Source of the DNA: Clostridia bacterium
Lineage (GTDB): Bacteria; Bacillota; Clostridia; Peptostreptococcales; Anaerovoracaceae
Assembly (NCBI GenBank): GCA_902363595.1
Contig: CABJAP010000006.1
Location: 124,001 to 188,000, forward strand
Direction of reading: 5' to 3'
Length of the DNA stretch: 64,000 nt
Numbering within the stretch: position 1 is the first letter of the stretch; each line of letters begins with the position of its first letter. A program made the translations under genes and the position numbers. Positions 50,596 through 58,982 of the stretch are shown here, piece after piece. The notes under the pieces were generated by a model. That model made no database searches. It was not told the DNA's origin and was given only the letters and a program-made list of their open reading frames with translations.

Positions 50596-50740
50596 TTATC
50601 CATATAAAGCTACACCTTCTCCCGCAACGTTCCGATAAAACGGAAGGATATCCTGCTCTGGAACCATATAGGACGATTTTGTAGACGTGATTTGGTAGTA
50701 ATTTTAAGACTGCCCGGCAATCAAATTCAAGATTCCATTG
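50596..50740 (-). pseudogene. Internally deleted MNT-type nucleotidyltransferase remnant
   Basis: One minus-strand frame holds VLKLLPNHVYKIVLYGSRA, the start of a minimal nucleotidyltransferase (GSxARG motif). A second frame then continues as EQDILPFYRNVAGEGVALYG and a stop, the typical C-terminus of such proteins. The catalytic D-x-D part between is missing and the junction is out of frame. MNT proteins usually pair with HEPN toxins; no HEPN gene is seen next to it. Confidence 0.6.
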
Positions 50741-50819
50741 GGAAGAATGCCAAGTGCTGATCTGAACCAAAAGTCCGTATGTCTGTAAGGCGCAGTATGT
50801 CCTCCACAACCGAAATTTA

Positions 50820-51545
50820 TCAACAAAGATTCAGCTTATGAAAGTAGGCCCATAAATCATCTGCATATTTTGATATGGAGATGCTACTGGCTCGCTCTTC
50901 TATATCTTTCATTGCATACTTTACCAGATTTTCGCTGTCCCCTTCTTGATAGTTCTTTAGAATTTCCGACTTTCCTCTGCCAGTTTTCACAAAATGCTTT
51001 TGGCAATAATCTTCAAAGGTGCTGATTTTTTCAAAGTAATCTTTATAATCGGATAGAGTAGAATAGTCTTGCTTCAATCTATTTAAAAACAGATCCATAG
51101 AATCGTAATAATTCAACTTTTTGCTCGTTCTTCCAATATTCATAGGAAGAAGCCAGAAGTTCGCCAGGCAGTGATACGTCTCATAATAATTTTGTAAATA
51201 TATTGGCCATTTACTTTTTGGTGTTCTGCTGCGATTGGTCTTACCGGCATTGGAAGTGATATTGGCTATTGAAGCAAAGCTATTCATAGTGTCGCCAGCA
51301 AATTCCTTGTTGACAAATTTTCCTTTTTCATCCAAAATCGTTTGATCCAAAATGTCTTGATAAATGATTTCATAAAAGCCTACTGCAAAGTCTGACATAT
51401 CTTCATCAGCAGCTCCGTAGTATTTTTGCCCGGTCAATATTTTGCCCTGTTCATAGACAATCTCCGAGTAATTTTTGTTACATGAAATGGACGTTACCAA
51501 TATGTCATGCACTTGTTTTTGTTTTAACTCATCGCTCAATTGCAT
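50820..51545 (-). CDS. Hypothetical protein, about 241 residues
   Basis: A soluble protein with no signal peptide or membrane segment, rich in Tyr, Asn and Lys. Conserved-looking parts are FYEIIYQDILDQT, FWLLPMNIGRTSKKLNYYDS and DYFEKISTFEDYCQKHF. The style recalls small proteins of unknown function in Firmicutes accessory regions, but I do not recognise the family with confidence. The start at 51545 (MQLSDELKQ) follows GAGG; the 63 extra residues of the longer frame (to 51734) have unnatural composition and are left out. It lies between the MNT remnant and metA. Confidence 0.6.
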   Translation of the reverse strand: MQLSDELKQKQVHDILVTSISCNKNYSEIVYEQGKILTGQKYYGAADEDMSDFAVGFYEIIYQDILDQTILDEKGKFVNKEFAGDTMNSFASIANITSNAGKTNRSRTPKSKWPIYLQNYYETYHCLANFWLLPMNIGRTSKKLNYYDSMDLFLNRLKQDYSTLSDYKDYFEKISTFEDYCQKHFVKTGRGKSEILKNYQEGDSENLVKYAMKDIEERASSISISKYADDLWAYFHKLNLC

Positions 51546-51921
51546 ATTTTGAAGCCTCACTATTTGTCTCACCGGCCAGTAGCTGCTTCTTTGCTGGCAT
51601 CTAGCCGCACAAAGGAGACTTATTCGAGTGCTGGCTTGTGCTTTTTGGTTTACCATAATGAAAACGGGGGAATTTGACTGAAATTGGTGTAATCCCAGAC
51701 GCCTAGCGGCTTCATGGAGCAAATCGCATCTCATGCGAAAGCTCCCTTATTGCTCGATACAGGCCATTTTTATATAGGTCTTTTCTGCTATTTTTATGTA
51801 CCTCATTTTTAAGATTTTTGTACTCCCATGCGCTACGTCTTATACTCCCTTTGTACTCCCAATTCTACGCTATTTTAGGATATTTCCAGGTTGCCAAAGA
51901 ATCCTTGCAAACCCGTTGATT

Positions 51922-52839
51922 TTACCGTATTTCATGCAAATCAAACGGAGTCGCCTGGTAAACGTAGTAATTAAGCCAGTTGGAAAACAGCAGGTTGGCG
52001 TGGGCTCTCCAGCGGAAAAGGACCTCCTTCTTCGGATCGTCGTCGCGAAAATAATTCGCCGGGACCTGAATATCCATCCCTTTCTTGATATCCCGGAAAT
52101 ATTCTCCGGCCAAGGTGTCCTTATCATATTCCTGGTGGCCCAGCACAAAAATTTGTCTGCCGTTTTCTGTGGAGATCACATGGGGTCCCACTTCCGGCGA
52201 TTCGGCCAGGATCCGCAGCTCCGGATGCTCCAGCACTTCCTCTCTGCGTATCTGTGTATGGCGGGAATGGGGCGCATAGAATATCGAATCGAACCCCCGC
52301 ATAAGCGGATTGTGGGCTCTGGTCACACGGTGCTCAAATACACCGAAAACCTTCTCATCCAACAGATGTTTGTCAATGCCATAATAATAATATAGCGCTG
52401 CCTGTGCTCCCCAGCAGATGAACATGTTGCTGTAGACATGAGTTTTACAGAACTCAAAGATTTCGCACAGCTCCTTCCAGTAATCCACCTGTTCGTAAGG
52501 CATCTGTTCCACCGGCGCGCCAGTAAGAATCATACCGTCAAAGTATTCATGTTTGATCTCGTCCAGGGTCTTGTAAAAAGCATCCATATGCTCTTGTGAA
52601 ATATGGGTGGACTCATGGGAGTCCATCTGAACCAAAGTCATTTCCACTTGCAGCGGACTGTTGGCCAGCACCCGCGCCAGCTGCGTCTCAGTTGCAATTT
52701 TCGTAGGCATCAAGTTCACGATGACGATTTTCAGAGGACGAATGTCCTGGGTCATCGCTCTGGCCCGATCCATTGTAAAAATGTTTTCATTCTGCAGCGC
52801 TTCCGCTGCCGGTAATTGATTTGGTATGATTAAAGGCAT
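51922..52839 (-). CDS. metA: Homoserine O-acetyltransferase (MetA type)
   Basis: A 305-residue class I glutamine amidotransferase-like acyltransferase that activates homoserine for methionine synthesis. The catalytic Cys142 (FICWGAQ), His235 and Glu237 (LGHQEYDKD) are at the standard numbers. Residue 111 is Glu (TGAPVE); in studied MetA proteins Glu111 selects acetyl-CoA, whereas Gly in E. coli selects succinyl-CoA, so O-acetylhomoserine is the predicted product. This agrees with the O-acetylhomoserine sulfhydrylase gene just upstream. The gap between them (52840-53236) argues for separate promoters. Confidence 0.93.
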   Translation of the reverse strand: MPLIIPNQLPAAEALQNENIFTMDRARAMTQDIRPLKIVIVNLMPTKIATETQLARVLANSPLQVEMTLVQMDSHESTHISQEHMDAFYKTLDEIKHEYFDGMILTGAPVEQMPYEQVDYWKELCEIFEFCKTHVYSNMFICWGAQAALYYYYGIDKHLLDEKVFGVFEHRVTRAHNPLMRGFDSIFYAPHSRHTQIRREEVLEHPELRILAESPEVGPHVISTENGRQIFVLGHQEYDKDTLAGEYFRDIKKGMDIQVPANYFRDDDPKKEVLFRWRAHANLLFSNWLNYYVYQATPFDLHEIR

Positions 52840-53236
52840 TTATCTCCCTCTCTTCTGCTATGATATTTTTTATATGGGTGTCTTTTCAGGAAATTATTCC
52901 CATTTATGTTCGAAATACGGTGATTTGGACCTAATGTTCATATAAAATTGGACTTTTATGGGTAAAACGGAGCAAGTCCCAGGGATTTTCGCAATGGTTA
53001 GCGCAAACTTTCGCAATCAATCGCCGCAATAGCTAGCAAATTAGTCATTCTCGCAAAAACAAATAGGAATAATTTGCAATTTTTCTATGGACATTGCCAT
53101 GATTTTTGCCCATATCGAATAGAAATCGGCAAAAAAACTTAAAATCGGGACTCCCGGGGCGCGCAGCCAGGCATAAACCAGCAAGCACCGCAGCGGCCCC
53201 TGCCCGCAAAGCACGCCTTAACCCGGCCGTACAAAA
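52840..53236. other. 397-bp intergenic region between the methionine genes
   Basis: No ORF with a ribosome site is seen. Five CGCAA copies occur at 52990, 53002, 53012, 53025 and 53052, with short A/T stretches between. I see no clear SAM riboswitch or T-box fold. The part next to the sulfhydrylase gene (53150-53236) is GC-rich with weak hairpins. Confidence 0.4.
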
Positions 53237-54526
53237 CTATTTCACCTGCGCAAGCGCCTGATCGAAATCATAGATAATATCGTCGATCGATTCCAGTCCC
53301 ACGGATACACGGATCAGCGAAGGGCTGATTCCCGCTGCGATCTGCTCCGATTCGGACAGCTGCCTGTGGGTCGTGCTGGCCGGATGGAGCACAGAAGTGC
53401 GGATATCACCCACGTGGACCACAATGCTGGTCAGATCCAGGTTTTCCAGGAACTTTTCTCCCGCTGCCTTGCCGCCTTTGACGCCGAAACAGAGCACGCC
53501 GCTGGTTCCCTTGGGCAAATACTTCTGGCCCAGCTCATAATACTTGTCCCCCGGCAGTCCCGGATAAGCCACCCACTCTACCATGGGATGATCCTGCAAG
53601 TGCTTTGCCAGAGCCATGGCATTTTCGCAGTGGCGCTCCATTCTCAAATGGAGAGTCTGGAGTCCCTGGTGGGTTAAATATGCGTTCAGCGGCGCCATCG
53701 CGCAGCCAAAGTCGCGCACCAGAACAGCCGTCAACCTGGTGCAGAACGCAGTCGGTCCGAATTTTTCATAAAACCGCAGGCCGTGATAGCTTTCATCCGG
53801 CTCAGTCAGTCCTGGGAATTTACCGGAAGCCGCCCAGTCAAATTTGCCGCCTTCCACAATCATGCCGCCCACGCAGCTGGCATGGCCGTCCGAATACTTG
53901 GTGGTGGACTGAATCACGATATCCGCGCCCAGCTCCAGCGGCCGGCACAGAGCCGGAGTCGCCAGCGTGTTGTCCACAACCAGAGGTACGCCGATCTCCT
54001 TTGCGACTTTGGAAAATTTGTCAAAATCCAGGATACTGAGCGCCGGATTTCCCAGAGATTCGCCGAATACGGCCTTCGTATTGGGCTTTGCCAGCTTGAG
54101 GATTTCTTCGGCAGGAAGATCCTGGTCCACGAAATCCACATCAATGCCCAGCTTTTTCAGGGAAACGCCCAGCAGGTTGTGAGTTCCCCCATAAATATTG
54201 GAGGCGGAAATGACATGGTCGCCCGCATTGCACAGGTTGAGGACGGTAATCAACGTTGCCGCCTGCCCGGACGAAGTCGCGATGCCGGCTGTTCCCCCCT
54301 CCAGGAGAGCCATTTTCTCTTCTAAAACTTTAACGGTCGGGCTTGCCAGCCTTGTATACATGAAATTGGGACTTTCCAGATCAAAGAGCTCCGCAACGTC
54401 CTGCGCATTATAATAGCGGTAAGTGGTGTTCTGAACAATCGGAGGTACCTGCGGCTCGCCGCTGCCAGCCTTGTACGCCCCGTGTACGCATTTTGTTTCA
54501 AATGCCGGTTTCCGTTCCTTTGTCAT
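53237..54526 (-). CDS. metY: O-acetylhomoserine sulfhydrylase (PLP)
   Basis: A 429-residue Cys/Met metabolism PLP enzyme. The PLP lysine is Lys210 in QSTTKYSDGHASCVGG. Other marks are SSGQAATL (phosphate binding), ASNIYGGTHNL and RFYEKFGP, with the length typical of O-acetylhomoserine aminocarboxypropyltransferase rather than the shorter cystathionine enzymes. It joins sulfide to O-acetylhomoserine to give homocysteine. MetA (51922-52839) would supply its substrate, and the Asr system at 60.9-63.7 kb could supply sulfide. Symbols metY, cysD and met17 are used in different organisms. Confidence 0.92.
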   Translation of the reverse strand: MTKERKPAFETKCVHGAYKAGSGEPQVPPIVQNTTYRYYNAQDVAELFDLESPNFMYTRLASPTVKVLEEKMALLEGGTAGIATSSGQAATLITVLNLCNAGDHVISASNIYGGTHNLLGVSLKKLGIDVDFVDQDLPAEEILKLAKPNTKAVFGESLGNPALSILDFDKFSKVAKEIGVPLVVDNTLATPALCRPLELGADIVIQSTTKYSDGHASCVGGMIVEGGKFDWAASGKFPGLTEPDESYHGLRFYEKFGPTAFCTRLTAVLVRDFGCAMAPLNAYLTHQGLQTLHLRMERHCENAMALAKHLQDHPMVEWVAYPGLPGDKYYELGQKYLPKGTSGVLCFGVKGGKAAGEKFLENLDLTSIVVHVGDIRTSVLHPASTTHRQLSESEQIAAGISPSLIRVSVGLESIDDIIYDFDQALAQVK

Positions 54527-54592
54527 AATTGTATTTCTCCTGTTCCTTATTATAGATATTGAATATATTACACTATTTACATATAAAAAACA

Positions 54593-54625
54593 AGAAGGAG
54601 GCAGTTCGTTTCCAAACTGCCTTCT
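54593..54625. terminator. Terminator of the YjiH-type gene
   Basis: An inverted repeat (about 54593-54606 with 54614-54624, small bulge) followed on the minus strand by TTGTTTTTTA, about 45 bases after the YjiH-type stop. Confidence 0.75.
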
Positions 54626-54670
54626 CTGTATGTATGGTATACTTTTTCGTATCTTATTTGTGATAACGAC

Positions 54671-56041
54671 TTAAAAGATTAAGTGTGCGATTGGGCATAC
54701 GATAATCAAGCTGATAATAGTTCTTTCCAGGAAGATCAAGAATAACTCCCACAGTCTTACAGGGAGCTTGGAAGCCAAAATCAGGCCGCCCACTTCAGAT
54801 AGATAGATAAGCTGTGTTACGGATACCACTGCGACGATAAACTTTGTCATGGCGTCGGTAACACTTTCTGCGATGATAATCGAAGGCGTGAACATATCGA
54901 TAAAGCCTACGATCATCGTCTTTGAAGCTTCAACAGCTTCAGGAACCTGTAATACTTCCAGAAGCGGCAGGAACACCTTGCCCAGAATCTCAAAAATCGG
55001 GGTGTTGTTTGCCAGCACCAGAGCCACCGTACCGATGGCCATAACAGTGGGCAGTACGCCGAACCACATTCCAACAGCATTCTTCATGCCGTTTTGGAAG
55101 AAATGGCCGATGCCCTTCTGCTCGTCGGTTCTCTTTAATGCCAGGTCCAGTCCATATTCTCTGGTTGATTTATACTGGGATGGAATCGTTTCCGGCATAG
55201 CCTTGCCTTCCACCACATATGTATCCTTTTTCAGGGACAGCGGCGGGATTCTGGGAACGATAATGGCGCAAATTACGCCTACCAGACAAATGAGCAGATA
55301 GTACAGACCAAAATACTGCATCAGATCTACCTGAGCCAGGACAACGATACTGAATGTAATGGATACTGCTGAGAACGTCGTTGAGATAACAGAAGCCTCT
55401 CTGGTGGAATAGTAACCGCTTTCATATTGATTGCAGGTCAGCATAACGCCCAGGGTGCCGTCTCCGATCCAGGAGGTGATACAGTCTACTGCCGCACGTC
55501 CCGGAATCTTGAATAGCGGCCGCATAATTCTTGTCAAAAGGGCGCCGACAAATTCCAGCAGGCCGAAATCCAGCAGCAAAGGCAGCAGCAGTGCCGCAAT
55601 CAGGAAGATGATAACCAGTACCGTGAGCAGATCTCCCAGTACAAAGCCTCCGGCTCCGCCGTCGGTAATCATATGCAGGATCCCGGTCTCGCCTTCTCCA
55701 GCGCCGATTTCCAGGAACGTCAGCCAGATGAACACGGCTCCCAGGATTCTCACAATTACCCAAACAATACTTACTGAAAACGTATCCTTCAAAACCACAT
55801 GTTCTGTGATAAACTTCGGCTTGCCTAAAGAAATTAATGACATGATTGCTGAAACGGTTACAATGATAACACATAAAATAGGCAGAACGCCGCCTAATGC
55901 ACTGCCGATCATATCCGCTATGATTTTTACAAAGATCGTCCAGCTTCCGTCGTACTTGACTGGAATCATAAACAGAATAATGCCGACAATTGAAGGAACT
56001 AAAAACTTAACCAGCCGATTGCTCTTCTTATTGTTCTCCAT
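54671..56041 (-). CDS. YjiH-family membrane protein (nucleoside recognition/Gate domain)
   Basis: A 456-residue polytopic membrane protein with about ten hydrophobic segments. The N-terminal VKFLVPSIVGIILFMIPV and the central CITSWIGDGTLGVMLTCNQYESGYYSTREASV region are typical of the YjiH family, which carries a Gate (nucleoside recognition) domain, also found in spore maturation SpmA/B and FeoB. Function is unknown; transport of a nucleoside-like or other small solute is often supposed. The start at 56041 (MENNKKSN) has AAGGAGG; the 56065 start lacks one. It has its own terminator. Confidence 0.87.
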   Translation of the reverse strand: MENNKKSNRLVKFLVPSIVGIILFMIPVKYDGSWTIFVKIIADMIGSALGGVLPILCVIIVTVSAIMSLISLGKPKFITEHVVLKDTFSVSIVWVIVRILGAVFIWLTFLEIGAGEGETGILHMITDGGAGGFVLGDLLTVLVIIFLIAALLLPLLLDFGLLEFVGALLTRIMRPLFKIPGRAAVDCITSWIGDGTLGVMLTCNQYESGYYSTREASVISTTFSAVSITFSIVVLAQVDLMQYFGLYYLLICLVGVICAIIVPRIPPLSLKKDTYVVEGKAMPETIPSQYKSTREYGLDLALKRTDEQKGIGHFFQNGMKNAVGMWFGVLPTVMAIGTVALVLANNTPIFEILGKVFLPLLEVLQVPEAVEASKTMIVGFIDMFTPSIIIAESVTDAMTKFIVAVVSVTQLIYLSEVGGLILASKLPVRLWELFLIFLERTIISLIIVCPIAHLIF

Positions 56042-56097
56042 AGATACCTCCTTTCGTATAACCATACACCTATATTATAGCATACTATTCACCCAGA

Positions 56098-58140
56098 TCA
56101 ATCCTGGGTTATGTTCTTTTTAAACTCAATATAAGTTGCTAGGAAATACAGCAGGTATACCGCCAGGAAAAGGACCAGCGAGACTCCATAGTAATACAGC
56201 ACCGGCGTGTGGGTCCCCGTATAAAAGATAAATTTATGGCTGGCAAACACAGAAACCGCTCCGCTGAGAAAGGCCGCCGCCAAAGCCGGACACAGATAAT
56301 AGATCAAAAGCTGCCTTAGCACTACCCGGTTGATCTCCCGCTCCGTAAGCCCCAGTTTGCTCAGCACCCGGTAGCGGAACTTATATTTAGCCGAATCTCC
56401 CAGCTGCTGCACAGACAGGATGGTCATGGCTACGCACAAGAACACAATGCCGATGTATAAGAGCGGATAAGAGACTGCCGTAATGACGAACCGGGTTTCT
56501 TCCAGCAGATTGGTTCTGACCAGAACCGTATCCTCCATGGAGATCACCTGATTCGTGCCAAATCCCCAGGTAATGTCCATCTTCATATCACCCGTCTCCT
56601 CATCTTCATAATCCTGAAGAGCGCTCAGCTTCTCCTGCAGACCCTGCGGCGCATCTCCCTCAAGGTCGGCTGCCAGAAGTGAATAAAAGGGTTTCATCCC
56701 CGCAGCCGCGCTGTCGGGAACCACCAGCACATAGTCTGCGCCGTTTTCTCCGCACTGGGAAAAGGGAATAGTGGAAATTCCCTGGCAGCGCAGGTGTTTT
56801 CCGCCGGCTGCCAGAGTCTGGGAAGAAGCAAAGCCTTCCAGCGTATCCCGGTCCCGGTCCTGGGTTTGAATCAGATACTGATCCTCTTTCAAGCGGACCG
56901 CCTCATATCCCAGCATGCGGCGCAGCTTATTGTAGTCCGACAGCTTCATGTAGGTATCATAATCAAAATATTCCCCCTGTCCGTATTCCGGCTTCTTTTC
57001 TTTCATCGGGGTCACATGATCAAAATAGGGCAGATGATCGTAGAGATATTGGTTTACCGGATCGTTTCCGTTCTCATAGATGCGGTAGACCAGTTCTTCC
57101 TTTACCTGGTTTTCTTTTCTCAGGATATCCCGCTGGGCTGAAAAATCATCATCCGTCTTGTCGCTGAACACGATCACATCAAAGGGAAGGCGGGCGTCCA
57201 GCTCCGTTTTCTGAAAATCGTTGAACATCATTGCGATGGAACAGCCGATCATCGCCGCTGTGAAAAGGATGGTCAGAGAACCCATGGTAAAGCTCATGGT
57301 CTTGATCTTGGAAGCCATCTGGCGGAGAAGGAACAGGCCGGCTCCTTTATAAATCCGCTTGCCTTTTCTATGGATGTAAGCGGCCAGCATACCGGAAAGA
57401 CCAATGTAAAACAGATAGATGCAGACGATCAATCCCAGGACCATGGGCAGCGCAGCGGCCAATGTAATTGCTCCTGTAAAGAGACAGACAGCAAAGATTG
57501 CAAAATAGACCAGGGAAACGATCAGCCAGATCCCGGAGAGCTTGCGCGTCTTTTTGTGAAGCTTCTCATTCTGTTTATCCAGATAAATCAAATCGTGGAT
57601 GTTCATCTTTTTAAATTGCTTTTTATTTTTTAAAAGGGCAAAAAAATAAACCAGGAAATACAGACACACGGTCATGAGCAGGCCCCAGCCGCTGAAATCA
57701 AGGGATAAGTGGTACGGCTTATCGAAAAGGCTGTAAATGATCGAGGTCAGAACCTGCTGGAAAAAGAGACCCGGCAAAAGTCCCAGCAGAAAAGCCGCGG
57801 TTCCCAAAACCCCGTTTTCCCGCATGAACAGACGGCTGATCTGCTTTTTGGTCATTCCCAGGAGCATGTAGGTCCCCAGTTCCCGGCTCCGTTTCTCCAG
57901 CATAAAACGGATGATATAGTGAATCAGCCAGGCGATGATAAAAATAATAAAGAACGTCGCCAAACTGAGCATAACGGCCATCATCGCTCCGCCTTCCCGG
58001 TAGAGTTTTACCAAATCCTTGGAAAAAATCATGGAGTCAAAGGCGAACATCAATGCGGCAATCACCGCCATGGTAACCAGATAGATGAGATAGTCCCCCA
58101 TGGAGCGGCGGGCGTTGCGAACAGCTAGTTTATTCAACAT
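56098..58140 (-). CDS. BceB-type ABC transporter permease
   Basis: A 680-residue permease with the BceB layout: one N-terminal membrane helix followed by three, a pair in the middle, a large extracellular domain (about 330-530) and a final set of helices with LSVQQLGDSAKYKFRYRVL, the FtsX-like stretch. In BceAB systems this permease binds and removes peptide antibiotics such as bacitracin or lantibiotics and signals to the histidine kinase. The start at 58140 (MLNKLAVRN) lies 11 bases inside the ATPase gene, so they are translationally coupled. The peptide bound cannot be predicted. Confidence 0.92.
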   Translation of the reverse strand: MLNKLAVRNARRSMGDYLIYLVTMAVIAALMFAFDSMIFSKDLVKLYREGGAMMAVMLSLATFFIIFIIAWLIHYIIRFMLEKRSRELGTYMLLGMTKKQISRLFMRENGVLGTAAFLLGLLPGLFFQQVLTSIIYSLFDKPYHLSLDFSGWGLLMTVCLYFLVYFFALLKNKKQFKKMNIHDLIYLDKQNEKLHKKTRKLSGIWLIVSLVYFAIFAVCLFTGAITLAAALPMVLGLIVCIYLFYIGLSGMLAAYIHRKGKRIYKGAGLFLLRQMASKIKTMSFTMGSLTILFTAAMIGCSIAMMFNDFQKTELDARLPFDVIVFSDKTDDDFSAQRDILRKENQVKEELVYRIYENGNDPVNQYLYDHLPYFDHVTPMKEKKPEYGQGEYFDYDTYMKLSDYNKLRRMLGYEAVRLKEDQYLIQTQDRDRDTLEGFASSQTLAAGGKHLRCQGISTIPFSQCGENGADYVLVVPDSAAAGMKPFYSLLAADLEGDAPQGLQEKLSALQDYEDEETGDMKMDITWGFGTNQVISMEDTVLVRTNLLEETRFVITAVSYPLLYIGIVFLCVAMTILSVQQLGDSAKYKFRYRVLSKLGLTEREINRVVLRQLLIYYLCPALAAAFLSGAVSVFASHKFIFYTGTHTPVLYYYGVSLVLFLAVYLLYFLATYIEFKKNITQD

Positions 58141-58897
58141 GGGAAAGGTCACCTCCCGTAAGGGACAAAACATCCAGGATTTGACTCAAAAACTGCCCCC
58201 TGTCCTTCTCCCCTCTGCGAAGCTCGTGGAAGATTTCTCCGTCCCGCAGAAAGAGGATCCGGCTGCAATAGCTGGCGGAAAAAGCATCGTGGGTGACCAT
58301 AAAAATCGTCGCATTGAGCTGGGTGTTCATGGTTTCAAAGGTGGTCAGGAGGATCTGGGCTGACTTGGAATCCAGCGCTCCTGTGGGCTCATCGGCAAAG
58401 ATCAGCTGGGGCCGGTTGATCAGCGCTCTTGCGCAGGCGCATCTCTGTTTTTGTCCGCCGGAAACCTGATGGGGAAATTTGTCTTTGATGTCCCCGATTC
58501 CCAGCCGTTCCATAATCTCAGCCGTTCTTTTCCGTATTTCCTTTGCCGGCTTTTTGTGCAGAGCCATAGCCAGGGTGATGTTCTCTTCCATTGTAAGGGT
58601 ATCCAACAGATTAAAATCCTGAAAAACAAAACCCAGCCGTTCTTTACGGAACTGGGCCAGCTGATCGTCGCTCAGGGTTGTAATATCCAGGTCCCCATAG
58701 TAAATGTGCCCGGAAGTTACCTGATCAATGGTGGACATCAGGTTGAGCAGAGTGGTTTTTCCCGAACCGGAAGCGCCCATAACGCCCATGAATTCCCCCT
58801 CTTTCACCTCAAAGCTGACCCGGTTTACGGCTTTTGTCACATGGTCTTTGCTGCCGTAATATTTTTCGATATCACAGATTCTGATCGTTTCTTTCAT
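58130..58897 (-). CDS. BceA-type ABC transporter ATPase
   Basis: A 255-residue ATPase with Walker A GASGSGKTT, Q-loop FVFQDFNLLDTL, signature VSGGQKQR, Walker B LIFADEPTGAL and switch His in VTHDAFSASYCSR. It is of the MacB/LolD/BceA group that drives FtsX-type permeases. ATG 58897 (MKETIRI) is chosen over the TTG at 58900. It is the first gene of the BceAB pair, behind a promoter with direct repeats that the neighbouring response regulator probably binds. Confidence 0.93.
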   Translation of the reverse strand: MKETIRICDIEKYYGSKDHVTKAVNRVSFEVKEGEFMGVMGASGSGKTTLLNLMSTIDQVTSGHIYYGDLDITTLSDDQLAQFRKERLGFVFQDFNLLDTLTMEENITLAMALHKKPAKEIRKRTAEIMERLGIGDIKDKFPHQVSGGQKQRCACARALINRPQLIFADEPTGALDSKSAQILLTTFETMNTQLNATIFMVTHDAFSASYCSRILFLRDGEIFHELRRGEKDRGQFLSQILDVLSLTGGDLSHVE

Positions 58898-58927
58898 CAA
58901 TATGTCTCCTTTCCTTGTGATATCTCA

Positions 58928-58982
58928 AGTATAGACGGTGCAGGAAGGCGGATGTATCGCTTTTGCTTACATGAATCTTACA
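58928..58982 (-). promoter_or_regulatory. BceAB-type promoter with 11-bp direct repeats
   Basis: On the minus strand TGTAAG occurs twice with an 11-base period (plus-strand CTTACA at 58966-58971 and 58977-58982), followed by -10 TATACT (58928-58933). The -35 place (58951-58956) fits the consensus badly, as expected for an activator-dependent promoter of an OmpR-type regulator. The repeats overlap the stop of the kinase gene. Confidence 0.6.

Noticed and set aside
46200..50800. Insertion sequence or prophage as the cause of gene decay
   Set aside because: No transposase, integrase, terminal inverted repeats or phage genes could be seen; the remnants are explained by internal deletions.
50465..50809. 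114-codon frame as one intact gene
   Set aside because: Only its middle resembles a real protein (MNT start); the rest is out of frame with the natural C-terminus and runs through a terminator hairpin.
51546..51734. N-terminal extension of the hypothetical protein at 50820-51545
   Set aside because: Unusual residue composition and no ribosome site; GAGG supports the start at 51545.
52840..53236. SAM riboswitch or T-box upstream of the methionine genes
   Set aside because: I could not find the conserved core elements or an antiterminator/terminator pair on either strand.
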